From an uncultured Pseudomonadales bacterium (GTDB taxonomy: Bacteria; Pseudomonadota; Gammaproteobacteria; Pseudomonadales; Azotimanducaceae), in contig OY282519.1 of NCBI GenBank assembly GCA_958296405.1, positions 1,968,132 through 2,032,131 of the forward strand: 64,000 nucleotides of DNA, given 5' to 3'. This document shows positions 1 through 9,837 of the stretch, one piece after another. How positions within the stretch are numbered: position 1 is the stretch's first letter; every line of letters starts with the position of its first letter. The position numbers and the translations under genes are program-made. The notes beneath the pieces are model-generated. The model saw only the letters and a program-made list of their open reading frames with translations, made no database searches and was not told the origin of the DNA.

Positions 1-112
1 TGGCGCCGGCGACCGCAGCCGTTTCGCCATCGCGAAACGCCACGTCGAACCGCCCGTCGCGCCCGGCGCCGGGGTCGAGCACGCGAGCGCCCGTGAGCAG
101 CAAATCGTACAT
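1..112 (-). CDS. Amidohydrolase family protein, N-terminus only
   Basis: The gene runs off the left edge; only the first 37 codons are present, from an ATG at 112 read leftward. The N-terminus MYDLLLTGARVLDPGAGRDG followed by a DVAFRDG segment matches the first beta strands of the dihydroorotase-like amidohydrolase/deacetylase family, where the opening reads (Y/D)LL(I/L)(K/R)GG(R/T)V(I/L)DP. The metal-binding HxH motif lies beyond the window, so catalytic competence and substrate cannot be judged. It abuts the upstream membrane-protein gene, whose stop is at 113-115, suggesting one leftward operon. Confidence 0.6.
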   Translation of the reverse strand, partial: MYDLLLTGARVLDPGAGRDGRFDVAFRDGETAAVAGA

Positions 113-847
113 TCAGGGTGCCCCGCTTCGCGCCGCGAACTTGCGGCGATAGTGGTACGTCCAGAGCACGATGGCCGGCACGCCGAGGACCGTGGGCGCA
201 AGCCACGGCGCCATGGCGAAGGCGCCATCCAGCGTGTAGTTGAAAACCTGTTGTGCGCCAAACACGGCGAAGGCAGTGTGAAATGCGATGCCGCCGCCAA
301 GCATTGATCCCAAGTGGCTGTAGAGCCATCCGCCCGCCACTTCGCCCTGCTTGCGCACCGCATGCACCGTCCCGGCGCCGGTGAAGAGGCCGATGGGGCT
401 CACGCCGAGCAGGATGGGGGAGACTTCCGACCATGCGGCGAGCGCGAAGGCGATGGCCGCGGCGCTGCCGACGATGGGCGCGCATGCGAGCGCCCAATCC
501 AGGGGTTGGCGCAATGTCTCTGGTGCGCCACGGGTGGCGATGACGCGGCGGCCATGCCGCACGATGACGAACGTCACCACGCCAAGGTAGGCCAGCAGCA
601 CCGCGAAGCCGTATAGATCGGGCCGCTCGGAAAGCGCAATGCCGTCGCTCCAGTAGAGCAGGATGCGCCCCAGCGAAACCACCAGCGCCGTCAACGTGAC
701 GACGTAGGCGCACCAGTAGAACACCGTGCCAAACCGCACATGCACCGCACCCCCCTTGCGGGTGAGGACGGGGAACCAGAACGCCACGAGGCCGACAAAA
801 CCTGCCGCGATGTGCGCCCAAAGCAGGGCCTGCAGGAATGCAGCCAT
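113..847 (-). CDS. Multi-pass membrane protein of unknown function
   Basis: A 244-residue protein starting at the ATG at 847, which opens MAAFLQALLWAHIAAGFVGL; an in-frame ATG six codons further upstream is also possible. At least six hydrophobic segments of transmembrane length are visible, with few charged residues between them, so it is an inner-membrane protein. I do not recognise a catalytic motif; the overall look resembles small DUF2306/COG5395-like membrane proteins, but this is weak. It abuts the amidohydrolase gene start and is probably co-transcribed with it. It diverges from amt. Confidence 0.6.
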   Translation of the reverse strand: MAAFLQALLWAHIAAGFVGLVAFWFPVLTRKGGAVHVRFGTVFYWCAYVVTLTALVVSLGRILLYWSDGIALSERPDLYGFAVLLAYLGVVTFVIVRHGRRVIATRGAPETLRQPLDWALACAPIVGSAAAIAFALAAWSEVSPILLGVSPIGLFTGAGTVHAVRKQGEVAGGWLYSHLGSMLGGGIAFHTAFAVFGAQQVFNYTLDGAFAMAPWLAPTVLGVPAIVLWTYHYRRKFAARSGAP

Positions 848-950
848 GGCACCGCCTCGCTCCAACGGAATGGGGATTGTAACGGCTTGCCGCCGGCAGG
901 CATCCGCCGCGGCGTTTCCGTATCATCCCAAGCGTTTGCGGGAGGGGACT

Positions 951-2366
951 ATGGGAAAGGCTGAACTAGGCGGCCCGCGCCGCGCGACCTCACTCGTCAT
1001 GGCGGCCATCGCGTTGGCCATTGGCATCTTCGCGGCCCGCGCCAACGCGGCCGTCGCCGCGGAAACGGGCTTCGTGCTGAACACGTTCTCGTTTCTCATC
1101 TGGGGCGCGCTGGTGATGTGGATGTGCGCCGGCTTCACGATGCTGGAGGCCGGCTCCGTTCGCACCAAGAACGCCTCGGTCATCTGCTTGAAGAACATCG
1201 GCTTGTACTCCATCGCCGGTCTCGCGTACTACCTCATTGGCTACAACCTGATGTATGTGGACGTGGGCAGCCTGCTAGGCACGATCACGCCGTTTTATGG
1301 TTCGACGCCGGATGAAATCGCGCTCTTGAACGCGGACGAAGCCGCCGCGGCCGATGCCGCGGCCAAGGTGGTCGAGGCCGGCAGCTACGCCACCATGTCG
1401 GATTGGTTCTTCCAGATGGTCTTTGTCGCCACCGCGGCCTCGATCGTCTCCGGCACCTTGGCGGAGCGGGTGCGGCTGTGGTCGTTCTTCGCCTTTGTCT
1501 TGGTGCTCACGGCGGTCATCTACCCCATCGTCGGCGCTTGGACTTGGGGCGGCGGCTGGCTCAAACAAATGGGCTTCAAGGATTTCGCTGGTTCCACCAT
1601 CGTGCACTCCACCGGCGGTTGGGCGGCTCTCGCCGGTGTCTTGGTGGTAGGGGCGCGGCTCGGCAAGTTCCGCCGCGATGGCACGGTGAAGACGACGCCG
1701 CCTTCCAACGTGCCGGCGGTCACCCTCGGCGTGTTCATCCTTTGGCTCGGCTGGTTCGGCTTCAACGGTGGCTCGCAGCTTGCGCTGGCTGGCGCGTTGG
1801 ACGCGGTGGCGATGAGCAACGTGCTCGTCAACACCAATTTGGCGGCCGGCGCCGGCGTCATGGCCGCCATGAGCGTCTCGCGGCCCCTGCTTGGCCGCGT
1901 TGATCTCTTGGCGGTGCTGAACGGCGCCATTGCCGGGCTGGTGTCCATCACCGCCGGCCCAGACGTCGTCGACCATTACTGGGCCATCGTCATTGGCGCG
2001 GTGGGCGGCGTCGTCTGCACCGCCGGCATCAAAGCGATGGAAACCCTCAAGTTGGACGATGTGGTGGGCGCCATCCCGGCGCACCTCTTCGCTGGGGTGT
2101 GGGGCACGCTGGCTGTTTGCATTGCTTCCGGCGGAGACATCTTCACCCAACTCGTCGGGGTGTTGGCGGTGGGAGCGTTCGTCTTCTCGGCGTCGTGGCT
2201 CGTTTGGAAGGCCATCGACATGATGTTCGGCGCGCGCATCTCGCACACGGCGGAAGAAATGGGACAGGACGTCTCGGAACTCGGCATCGAGGCGTATCCC
2301 GAGTTCGTGGTGGTGCCGGATCAAGACGACATCGACGAACTGCGCGCTTTGGACGAAGAGCGCTGA
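951..2366 (+). CDS. amt: Ammonium transporter
   Basis: A 471-residue Amt/MEP/Rh-family ammonium channel. The ATG at 951 is chosen because a strong Shine-Dalgarno (GGGAGGGG) sits just upstream and the protein then opens with a cleavable-looking signal region ending near ANAAVAAE, followed by 11 expected membrane segments. Family landmarks are visible: WMCAGFTMLEAGSVRTKN near the first helices, VHSTGGWAAL carrying the first pore histidine, and AGVWGTLA late in the protein. The C-terminus is a short acidic cytoplasmic tail. No glnK gene is adjacent, although glnK-amt pairs are common in proteobacteria, so PII control would have to come from elsewhere. Confidence 0.93.
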   Translation: MGKAELGGPRRATSLVMAAIALAIGIFAARANAAVAAETGFVLNTFSFLIWGALVMWMCAGFTMLEAGSVRTKNASVICLKNIGLYSIAGLAYYLIGYNLMYVDVGSLLGTITPFYGSTPDEIALLNADEAAAADAAAKVVEAGSYATMSDWFFQMVFVATAASIVSGTLAERVRLWSFFAFVLVLTAVIYPIVGAWTWGGGWLKQMGFKDFAGSTIVHSTGGWAALAGVLVVGARLGKFRRDGTVKTTPPSNVPAVTLGVFILWLGWFGFNGGSQLALAGALDAVAMSNVLVNTNLAAGAGVMAAMSVSRPLLGRVDLLAVLNGAIAGLVSITAGPDVVDHYWAIVIGAVGGVVCTAGIKAMETLKLDDVVGAIPAHLFAGVWGTLAVCIASGGDIFTQLVGVLAVGAFVFSASWLVWKAIDMMFGARISHTAEEMGQDVSELGIEAYPEFVVVPDQDDIDELRALDEER

Positions 2367-2423
2367 GTTAGGGCCGCGGCACGGCGCTCTGCTTTGAGAT
2401 GCCGGCCGCGGCTGCGAACATCC

Positions 2424-2455
2424 GCATGCACGCCGGCGGATGCCGCCGGCCATGC
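2424..2455. terminator. Hairpin between converging genes
   Basis: An 8-bp GC stem (GCCGGCGG/CCGCCGGC) with an ATG loop, extended by an outer GCATG/CATGC stem after a 3-nt bulge. It lies between the convergent ends of amt (2366) and the ABC exporter gene (2467). There is no clear T-run, so termination is inferred from position and stem strength. Confidence 0.45.
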
Positions 2456-2466
2456 GGCGCCGACGC

Positions 2467-4356
2467 CTAGCCGGCCTCGGGGCGCTGCTCCTGAAACTGC
2501 TTCTCGTGCAGCGTGTGGTAGAGGCCGCGCGCTGCCAACAGTTCCTCGTGCGAGCCCACTTCCACCACCCGGCCGCCGTCCAGCACCACCACGCGGTCCG
2601 CTTCCTGAATGGTTTGCAGCCGATGCGCGATGATGATCGAGGTGCGCCCGGCGGCGAGCTTGCGCAGCGCGTCCTGAATCAATAGCTCCGTTTCGGTGTC
2701 GATGCTGGCGGTCGCCTCGTCCAACACGAGGATCTCCGGATCCGCGGCCAGCACGCGGGCGAAGGCGAGCAACTGCCGCTGGCCCTGGGAGAGGTTCTGC
2801 CCGCGCTCCGAGAGCTTGGTCTCGTCACCGCGGGGCAGGCTGCTCACAAAGTCGTGCGCGTTCACGGCGCGGGCCGCGGCGGTGGCGCGGGCCCGGTCGA
2901 TGCTTGGATTGCCGAGCGCGATGTTGTCATGCACCGTGCCCGAAAAGATGTGGAAGTCTTGCAGCACCACGCCGATGCGGCGGCGCAGCTCGCGGCTCTC
3001 GATGCGGTTCAAGTCCATGCCGTCTAGGAAGATGCGCCCGTCCTCGAAATCGTAGAAGCGCCCCAAGAGCTTCACCAGAGTGCTCTTGCCGGAACCGGTG
3101 GGGCCGACGATGGCGAGCTTCTCGCCGGGGGCGATGGTCAGGGACACATCGTGCAATACCGGCGCCGCAGGATCGTAGCCGAACGTCAAGCCGCGGAACT
3201 CCACTGCGCCGCGCAGCCGGGCTGGCAAGTGGGCAGGGTGCTCCGGTTCGTGGATGCGCTCGTCCCAGTCCAAGGCTTGGAAGATGCGCTCGCCGCTCGC
3301 CATGGCGCGGAACAGCACGTTGAACTGCTCGCCGAGCACGACGATGGGGTGGAACAACATGCTGATGAACTGCGTGAACAGCACCATGCCGCCCAGCGTG
3401 ATCTGCTCCTGAATCACCGCCCCGCCGCCGAACCACAACACGGCGCCGATGGCCATGGACGCCATGCTGTCTGTGAACGCGCCGTAGGCGGTCTCGAGCC
3501 GCATGGAGCGCGTCTCGGCGCCGAGGTTGCGCTCGTTGATGGCGGTGTAGCGCTTGTGGTTGTAATCCTCGCGCCGCGACAGATGCACCACCTGCAGCCC
3601 TGCTAGGTTCTCTTGCATGTTCTGGTTGAGGGCGGAGAGCGTCAGCCGCACTTGGCGGAACAGCGTGCGGGTGGCGCGACGGAAGTAGAAGGTGGCCATC
3701 GCCAACAGCGGCAGCGCGGCCAGCAGGATGAGGGTGAGCTCGGCGCTCACGGAGAACATGATGGCGAGCGCCACCAGGAACGGCGCGAACTCGCCCACCA
3801 ACGCGCCGAGCCCCCGCAGCAGTTCGTAGAGTGCCTCCACATCGTTGGTGACGCGGGTCATCACGCGGCCCACGGCCACGCCGTCATAGAACGAGTAGGG
3901 GCGCGTCTCCAGATGGGCAAAGAGGTCGCGCCGCAAGTCTCTGAGCCCCTTGATGACGGAGGCCACCAAGGTCATGCGGTGGGCGTGTACCGTCACTGCC
4001 CAACCCAGTTGCAACGCCGCATACAAGCAACAGGCGGCAGCGAGCAGGGAGATGTCGAGGCTTGCCGCGAGCCAATCCGTGAGGGCGATCATGCCGAGGT
4101 CTGGCGCTGGCGTGTCGCGTTCGCCGCCGATGACATAGTCGATGCCGACCATCGAGATCACGATGGGCAGGAGGATCTGCAGGATGGAGGCGATGAGAAT
4201 GAGGCCGGCGCTCAAGAAGAAGGTGGCGCGATACGGCCGCATCCAACGCAACAGCCGCTTGAGCAGCGCGAAGTTCATCACCGCGCCAGAGAGCTCGGCC
4301 TCGAAGAGCGAATAATCCCGCTTGGCGGGCACGGGATGGGCGGTGGCCATCGTCAC
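2467..4356 (-). CDS. ABC exporter half-transporter, MdlB-like
   Basis: A 629-residue fused permease/ATPase: six membrane helices in about the first 330 residues, then a nucleotide-binding domain. Walker A GPTGSGKST, signature LSQGQRQ, Walker B with catalytic glutamate (VLDEATASID) and the H-loop (IIAHRL) are all intact. The GTG at 4356 overlaps the stop of the upstream exporter gene as GTGA, implying translational coupling; an ATG two codons later (4350) is the alternative start. Partnered with the upstream half-transporter it should form a heterodimeric exporter resembling E. coli MdlAB. The substrate (lipid, drug or peptide) cannot be read from the sequence. Confidence 0.88.
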   Translation of the reverse strand: MTMATAHPVPAKRDYSLFEAELSGAVMNFALLKRLLRWMRPYRATFFLSAGLILIASILQILLPIVISMVGIDYVIGGERDTPAPDLGMIALTDWLAASLDISLLAAACCLYAALQLGWAVTVHAHRMTLVASVIKGLRDLRRDLFAHLETRPYSFYDGVAVGRVMTRVTNDVEALYELLRGLGALVGEFAPFLVALAIMFSVSAELTLILLAALPLLAMATFYFRRATRTLFRQVRLTLSALNQNMQENLAGLQVVHLSRREDYNHKRYTAINERNLGAETRSMRLETAYGAFTDSMASMAIGAVLWFGGGAVIQEQITLGGMVLFTQFISMLFHPIVVLGEQFNVLFRAMASGERIFQALDWDERIHEPEHPAHLPARLRGAVEFRGLTFGYDPAAPVLHDVSLTIAPGEKLAIVGPTGSGKSTLVKLLGRFYDFEDGRIFLDGMDLNRIESRELRRRIGVVLQDFHIFSGTVHDNIALGNPSIDRARATAAARAVNAHDFVSSLPRGDETKLSERGQNLSQGQRQLLAFARVLAADPEILVLDEATASIDTETELLIQDALRKLAAGRTSIIIAHRLQTIQEADRVVVLDGGRVVEVGSHEELLAARGLYHTLHEKQFQEQRPEAG

Positions 4357-6113
4357 GCCGTCGCCTGCGCCGCGGCGTAGTCTGCCGCGTCGGCGCCTTC
4401 GCGTTGAATGCGCTCCAACTCCGCGTAGGCGCCGCCGGCGGCAAGCAACGCTTCGTGGGTGCCGCGCTCGACGATGGCGCCGTCCTCCATCACCAAGATG
4501 CGGTCCGCATGGCGCGCCGTGGCCACTCGATGCGACACCAGCACGGTGGTTTGCCCGCGGCGCACGCGCTTGAGCTCGGCCAAGATGCGCGTCTCGGTCT
4601 CGGTGTCCACAGACGAGAAGCAGTCGTCGAGGATCAGCACCGGAGCATGGCGAATCAGCCCCCTAGCCAGCGTTGCCCGCTGCTTCTGGCCGCCGGAGAG
4701 CGTCACGCCCCGTTCGCCCACGATGGTGTCCATGCGCTTGGGCATCGCCGCCACGGTCTCCTTGAAGTCTGCGGCTTCGGCGGCTTGCCAAATCGGCTCG
4801 ATGCCTCGCGAAGGATCGTCATAGGTGAGGTTGTCGCGCAGCGGCTCGCCGAACAGGAATGGGTCTTGCGGCACCATCGCGACTTGCGAGCGCAACTGCG
4901 CCAAGGGGTAGTCGCGCACGTCCACGCCGTCGATGAACGCCGTGCCCGACGGGGTGTCGAGGATGCGCACGAGTTGCTTCAGGAGCGTCGTTTTGCCGGC
5001 GCCCACGCGCCCCATGATGGCGATGGATTCGCCACGCGCGATGGCCAGCTCGATGTCCTGCAGCGCCGGCTTCTCCGCGCCCTCGTAGGTGAACGTGAGG
5101 CCGCGGATGGCGATGTCGCCGCGAATCTGCGCCGGCGCCGCGCCGCGCGGAGCATCCTCGATCTCCGCGTCGCGCTCGAACACCTCAAACAGCCGGTCGC
5201 TCGCCACGGCGGCGCGCTGGAAGAGGTTGACGATGAACCCGGCGACGCGGAACGGCTGCGCCACCATGTTCACGTACAGGAAGAACGCCGTGAACTCGCC
5301 CACGGTCATTTCCCCTTCGAGCACCAAGTTGCCGCCGTAGCCAAGGATGGCGATGGAGCAGACCGCCGCCAACGTGGGCATGATGGCGCTCATCTCCGAG
5401 TGGATGCGGCTTTGGCGGTAGAAGGCGTCTGCATAGGCTTGATTGGCGCCGGAGAAGCGCTCGATCTCGTTGTGCTCCTGCGTCATCGCTTGAATGGTGC
5501 GGATGCCCGAGAGGTTCTCCTGCGTGAGCGCCCCCAAGCCGGAGAGGCGCTCCTGCACGGCGCGGGACGCCATCCCGGCCCGGCGCGACGCCTTCCATGC
5601 GTAGAAGAAGACGAGCGGCAGCGGCGGAAACACCAACAGCGTCAGCACCGGGCTCAGCGACACCATGAAGGCGAAGCCGACGATGCTGGCGAACGCCAGC
5701 ACCACCGCCAAGATGGTGCCGTGCGAGATGAGCCGTTGAATGAGGCCGATGTCCACCACCGCGCGCGTCATCATGTCGCCGATGGTGTAGCGCCCGAAGA
5801 ACTGGGGGCCCATGCTCTGCAGGTGGGCATAGAGCTTCTGGCGCAGGTCGAACGCCACCAACAGGCCGGCGCGCCGCACGGCCATGCGGGCGAATGAGAC
5901 CACCACGAAGCGCGCCAGCACGACGGCAACCAGCCCCAAGGCCGGCGCGGCGAGGCCGCTTTGGCCGGCATGCAGCCGGTCGATGCCGACCATCAGCAAG
6001 AGCGGCACCAGCGCCTCCAAGACGCGCGCCAGCGCGAACGCGCTGATGCCGCCGATCAGCCGGCCGCGATACTTGCCGACGAAGATGCGCAGGCGCATCA
6101 GCGACGCGATCAT
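4353..6113 (-). CDS. ABC exporter half-transporter, MdlA-like, degenerate site
   Basis: A 586-residue fused permease/ATPase starting at the ATG at 6113, which overlaps the asnS stop as TGATG. The N-terminus [19 protein letters not shown] is followed by six membrane segments. The ATPase domain has Walker A GRVGAGKTT and signature LSGGQKQR, but Walker B reads LILDDCFSSVD, so aspartate replaces the catalytic glutamate. Heterodimeric exporters of the MdlAB/BmrCD type typically carry one such degenerate site, which supports pairing with the downstream gene. Both are probably co-transcribed with asnS. Confidence 0.88.
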   Translation of the reverse strand: MIASLMRLRIFVGKYRGRLIGGISAFALARVLEALVPLLLMVGIDRLHAGQSGLAAPALGLVAVVLARFVVVSFARMAVRRAGLLVAFDLRQKLYAHLQSMGPQFFGRYTIGDMMTRAVVDIGLIQRLISHGTILAVVLAFASIVGFAFMVSLSPVLTLLVFPPLPLVFFYAWKASRRAGMASRAVQERLSGLGALTQENLSGIRTIQAMTQEHNEIERFSGANQAYADAFYRQSRIHSEMSAIMPTLAAVCSIAILGYGGNLVLEGEMTVGEFTAFFLYVNMVAQPFRVAGFIVNLFQRAAVASDRLFEVFERDAEIEDAPRGAAPAQIRGDIAIRGLTFTYEGAEKPALQDIELAIARGESIAIMGRVGAGKTTLLKQLVRILDTPSGTAFIDGVDVRDYPLAQLRSQVAMVPQDPFLFGEPLRDNLTYDDPSRGIEPIWQAAEAADFKETVAAMPKRMDTIVGERGVTLSGGQKQRATLARGLIRHAPVLILDDCFSSVDTETETRILAELKRVRRGQTTVLVSHRVATARHADRILVMEDGAIVERGTHEALLAAGGAYAELERIQREGADAADYAAAQATA

Positions 6114-7486
6114 CAGAAACTGGCGTTGCGCGGCGTTCTGGGGAACGGGATGGCGTCGCGGATGTTCTCCATGCCGGTGGCGTAGAGCACCAGCCGCTCC
6201 AAGCCCAAGCCGAATCCGGCGTGGGGCACGGTGCCGTAACGCCGCAGGTCTCGATACCACCAAAGGCTTTCGGCGGCGTCCGCCGGCAGCCGCGCATCCA
6301 GCACGTCCAACCGCTCTTCGCGCTGGCTGCCGCCGATGATCTCGCCCACCCCCGGCACCAGCACGTCCATGGCGGCGACGGTGCGGTCGTCGTCGTTCAC
6401 GCGCATGTAGAAGGCCTTGATGCCCTTCGGGTAGTCCACCACCACCACCGGGCCGCCGACATGCTTTTCGGTAAGATAACGCTCATGTTCGGACTGCAAG
6501 TCCAGCCCCCAGCGAACGGGAAACTCGAAGCCCTCGCCGGCGCGTTCCAAGATGGCCACGGCGTCCGTGTAGGAGAGGCGCTCGAATGGCGTGGCGATGA
6601 TGCGCTCGAGCCGCTCGATGACGCCGCGGTCGATGCGCTGGGCGAAGAACGCCATGTCGTCCGGGCAGCGCTCCAAGAGCGCTTGCAGCACCGCCTTCAG
6701 AAAGTCCTCCGCGAGGATGGCGTTGTCGTTCAAGTCCGCGAAGGCGACCTCCGGCTCCACCATCCAGAACTCGGCCAGATGGCGGCTGGTGTTGGAGTTC
6801 TCGGCGCGGAACGTGGGGCCGAAGGTGTACGCCTTGCCGAGCGCCAAGGCATACGCCTCGACGTTCAGTTGGCCGGAAACTGTGAGCCATGTCTCTTGGC
6901 CGAAGAAATCCTGCTCATAGCCGCCGGCCCGGCGCGCTTGGTCGAGGACGCTCACCCGAAACAGGTCGCCGGCGCCCTCGCAGTCATTGGCGGTGATGAT
7001 GGGCGTGTTCACCCACAGGAAGCCGCGCTCGGCGAAGTAGCTGTGCATCGCCGCGGCCAGCGCCGCGCGCGTTCGGGCGATGGCGCCGAACGTGTTGGTG
7101 CGCGGCCGCAGATGGGCGACGCCGCGCAGATACTCGAACGTGTGGCGCTTCTTGGCGATGGGGTAAGACTCGGGGTCCGTCACCCAGCCGATGACGACCA
7201 CTTCCTGAGCTTGGATTTCCCGATCTTGGCGGCGCCCAGCGGCATCGACCAACAGGCCGGTCACTTGCACGGCGCAGCCGGCGCAGAGCTGGGTGATTTC
7301 TTCGTAGTTCGGCAGTGCGGCGTCCGCGACGGCTTGGATGCCGTCGAAGCAGGAGCCATCGTGCAGGTCGATGAAGGAGAAGCCGCCTTGGGATGTGCGC
7401 CTTGAGCGCACCCAGCCGTTTACGCGCAACACGGCGCCGACCTCCGCCTCGTGCTTCAGGACGGCTTTGATCGGCGTGGGGCGCAA
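6113..7486 (-). CDS. asnS: Asparagine--tRNA ligase
   Basis: Class IIb aminoacyl-tRNA synthetase that charges tRNA-Asn. The N-terminal OB-fold contains [18 protein letters not shown] and the DGSCF strand; class II motif 2 is [21 protein letters not shown] and motif 3 is [15 protein letters not shown] near the C-terminus. The frame stays open further upstream without an obvious start. I place the start at a TTG at 7486 (protein [10 protein letters not shown]...), which gives 457 residues, close to the usual 460-467, and avoids running into the divergent DUF3014 gene. No good Shine-Dalgarno precedes it, so the exact start is uncertain. The stop overlaps the exporter start by one base. Confidence 0.9.
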   Translation of the reverse strand: MRPTPIKAVLKHEAEVGAVLRVNGWVRSRRTSQGGFSFIDLHDGSCFDGIQAVADAALPNYEEITQLCAGCAVQVTGLLVDAAGRRQDREIQAQEVVVIGWVTDPESYPIAKKRHTFEYLRGVAHLRPRTNTFGAIARTRAALAAAMHSYFAERGFLWVNTPIITANDCEGAGDLFRVSVLDQARRAGGYEQDFFGQETWLTVSGQLNVEAYALALGKAYTFGPTFRAENSNTSRHLAEFWMVEPEVAFADLNDNAILAEDFLKAVLQALLERCPDDMAFFAQRIDRGVIERLERIIATPFERLSYTDAVAILERAGEGFEFPVRWGLDLQSEHERYLTEKHVGGPVVVVDYPKGIKAFYMRVNDDDRTVAAMDVLVPGVGEIIGGSQREERLDVLDARLPADAAESLWWYRDLRRYGTVPHAGFGLGLERLVLYATGMENIRDAIPFPRTPRNASF

Positions 7487-7515
7487 CCGTAATCCAAGTG
7501 GATAAGGAACAGGCA

Positions 7516-8430
7516 ATGATAGCGGATTCGCCGCCGCCCCGTTACGGCCGGCGAACTCCACGCGGCGGGGCGATGCAGCGCAACGCGATCATCGCTGGCG
7601 GCCTGATCGTGTTGGCTGGACTGTGCGGCATGGTGTGGTGGACCAGCCGGGATGTGGCGCCCGAACCCGATGCAGCGTTGCAAGATGCGCAGGAAGAGAC
7701 CCTGCCGTTACGTCGAACCGTCGCCCCGCGCACCACGTCGGTGACGGAGGATGCGCCGCCGGCCGCACCCGCCAACATTGCGGAAGCAGAGCAGTCTGGC
7801 GACCCTGTTTGCCTAGGGCCGCCGCCGCAACCGCCACCACCCCTCGACGAGAGCGATGGCTTTGTGCGCGAGCGTCTCACCTGCGTGGGCGCGCTGGCGC
7901 CGATGTGGCTGGAAGCCTCGGATCTGGCGCGTCGCGCCTCAGTGCTGCTGGAGAATGCCAAGGTGGGCCGCGTGCCACGTCGGCAGGCGGCGTTCATGGC
8001 CGTGCAGTCGCCGTTCAAGGTGATGCAACGCGAGGGCGGCGTCTATGTTGATCCGGCGTCTTATCGCCGTTACAACCGCGCGACGGATGTGTTCACTTGC
8101 CTGTCCCCGGAACGCGTCGCGGCGCTGGCGCGCAGGTTCGAGCCGCTGTTGGTGGTCGCGCTGCAGGAGTTGGGCGTTGCGGCACAAGGGGCCGACGGCC
8201 ACATCGATGCAGCGCTGGCCCAAGTCGAGGCGACGCCGATGCCGCCGGGCCGCGTCGCGCTGACGCGCCCCAAAGCGCTGTACGAGTACGCAGACCCAGC
8301 CCTGGAAGCGCTGCCGCCGCTCCAGAAACAGCTCCTGCGCATGGGCCCCGCCAACTTGGCGCGCTTGAAGGACTATGCGCAGCAGGTGCGGGCCGCACTT
8401 GCTGCGCCGGCGCCGTGCCCCGCGGCATGA
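7516..8430 (+). CDS. DUF3014 family membrane-anchored protein
   Basis: A 304-residue protein. The ATG at 7516 follows an AAGGAA ribosome site at 7503-7508; a GTG at 7498 is the alternative. After a basic leader there is one membrane helix ([19 protein letters not shown]), then a proline/threonine-rich linker, then a periplasmic domain with DUF3014 features: a DESDGFVRE start, [18 protein letters not shown] and [23 protein letters not shown] near the end. Function of the family is unknown; it is found mostly in gammaproteobacteria. It is divergent from asnS and stands alone. Confidence 0.75.
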   Translation: MIADSPPPRYGRRTPRGGAMQRNAIIAGGLIVLAGLCGMVWWTSRDVAPEPDAALQDAQEETLPLRRTVAPRTTSVTEDAPPAAPANIAEAEQSGDPVCLGPPPQPPPPLDESDGFVRERLTCVGALAPMWLEASDLARRASVLLENAKVGRVPRRQAAFMAVQSPFKVMQREGGVYVDPASYRRYNRATDVFTCLSPERVAALARRFEPLLVVALQELGVAAQGADGHIDAALAQVEATPMPPGRVALTRPKALYEYADPALEALPPLQKQLLRMGPANLARLKDYAQQVRAALAAPAPCPAA

Positions 8431-8444
8431 GCCGGCGCTTGGCG

Positions 8445-8466
8445 GCGGGCTAGGGGGCTTGCCCGC
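8445..8466. terminator. Short hairpin between converging genes
   Basis: A 6-bp GCGGGC/GCCCGC stem with a 10-nt loop between the ends of the DUF3014 gene (8430) and the acyltransferase gene (8481). No U-tract follows in either direction, so this is a weak call. Confidence 0.25.
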
Positions 8467-8480
8467 GAGCCAGAAAAAGG

Positions 8481-9677
8481 TCAGTCGGCCGCTTGCGGGC
8501 TTGGCGGCGTGGTGGCGGCGTCGGCCTTGCGAAACGGCGCGTGGTCGGCAATCCACTCCATGTCCTGCGACACATGGCTGCGCTCTTGCGCGAGGTACTG
8601 GCGCACCGCATCCCGAAAGCCTTCGTCGCGCACCCAGTGCGCCGAGTAAGTGGTCTGCGGCAGGTAGCCTCTGGCGATCTTGTGTGGCCCCTGCGCGCCG
8701 GCCTCCACCCGCTGCAAGCCATGCGCGATGGCGAAGTCCATGGCTTGGTAGTAGCACAACTCGAAGTGCAGGAAGCGATGGTCTTCAATGCAGCCCCAAT
8801 TGCGTCCAAACAGCGTGTCTGAACCGATGAAGTTCAGCGCGCCGGCGATGTGGCGCCCGTTCCTGCTCGCCAAGATGAGCAGCACGCGCTCCGGCATGGT
8901 CTCGCTGAGCAGGCTGAAGAAGCGCCGGGTGAGGTAGGGCGCGCCCCACTTGCGGGCGCCGGTGTCCCGATAGAACGCATAGAAGCTGTCCCAGTGGCGT
9001 TCAGCCAAGTCTGAACCCGTCAGCCACTCCACTTGGATGCCTTGCGCTGTGGCCTCGCGCCGTTCGCGACGGACGTTCTTGCGCTTCTTGGCGGAGAGTG
9101 CGGCCAGAAAGTCATCGAATGTCGCGTAGCCGGGGTTTTTCCAGTGGAATTGGGTGTCGATGCGCTGCAGCAGGCCCGCCTCGCCGGCGCGCCGCCACTG
9201 CCCCTCTGGCATGAACGTGAAGTGCAGGGAACTCACACCAGTTTGGCGCGCCGCTTCCACCGCGGCGCCGAGCAATTGCGCCTCCGCCTCGTCGTCGTCG
9301 CGCTGCGTGGCGAGCAGGCGCGGCCCGGTGGCCGGCGTGAAGGGCACGCTCGCCTGCAGCTTCGGGTAGTAGCGGCCGCCGGCGCGTTCCAACGCGGCGG
9401 CCCAACCGGCATCGAACACATACTCCCCGCGCGAGTGGGATTTCAGATACATCGGCACCGCGCCGATGGGCTCCTCGCCTTCGGACAGGAACAGATGAAA
9501 AGGGTGCCAGCCGGTTTCCGGGCAGGCGCTGCCGCTCGCTTCCAGCGCGGCGAGGAAGCGGTGGTCCAGGAACGGGTTGTAGTCCGTTTCCGGCCCGCTG
9601 GGGTGCGCGCAACGGTTCCACGCATCGGCGGGAATGTCGGCGATGCTTTGGAAGACTCTGGCGGTGCGCTCAGACAC
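8481..9677 (-). CDS. FemAB/GNAT-like acyltransferase (COG3146 type)
   Basis: A 398-residue soluble protein resembling the GNAT-superfamily/peptidogalycan-type proteins of COG3146. Visible family-like segments are YNPFLDHRFL early, GAVPMYLKSHSRGEYVFD, an AALSAKKRKNVRRERR block in the middle, and HFELCYYQAMDFAIAHGLQRVEAGAQGPHKIARGY near the C-terminus. The family is annotated as an N-acetyltransferase, but substrates are not established. The length is normal for the family and no residues look lost. It converges on the DUF3014 gene and has no obvious operon partner. Confidence 0.75.
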   Translation of the reverse strand: MSERTARVFQSIADIPADAWNRCAHPSGPETDYNPFLDHRFLAALEASGSACPETGWHPFHLFLSEGEEPIGAVPMYLKSHSRGEYVFDAGWAAALERAGGRYYPKLQASVPFTPATGPRLLATQRDDDEAEAQLLGAAVEAARQTGVSSLHFTFMPEGQWRRAGEAGLLQRIDTQFHWKNPGYATFDDFLAALSAKKRKNVRRERREATAQGIQVEWLTGSDLAERHWDSFYAFYRDTGARKWGAPYLTRRFFSLLSETMPERVLLILASRNGRHIAGALNFIGSDTLFGRNWGCIEDHRFLHFELCYYQAMDFAIAHGLQRVEAGAQGPHKIARGYLPQTTYSAHWVRDEGFRDAVRQYLAQERSHVSQDMEWIADHAPFRKADAATTPPSPQAAD

Positions 9678-9837
9678 GCTGCTGCGTCAAGCCGCAAGGA
9701 TGCGCGGGATTCTGGCACGGAAACGCAGCGGGCGGGAAGCGGTGCGCTGGCGCCGGGTGAGCTGCTGACCCCGGCGCAATCTGATGGGCCACTGGCTGCG
9801 CCGAGCAATCAGGCCATGCCATGAGCCCACTGCCTGG

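Noticed and set aside
1275..2453. 392-codon antisense frame opposite amt
   Set aside because: Same shadow effect; amt motifs are continuous on the plus strand.
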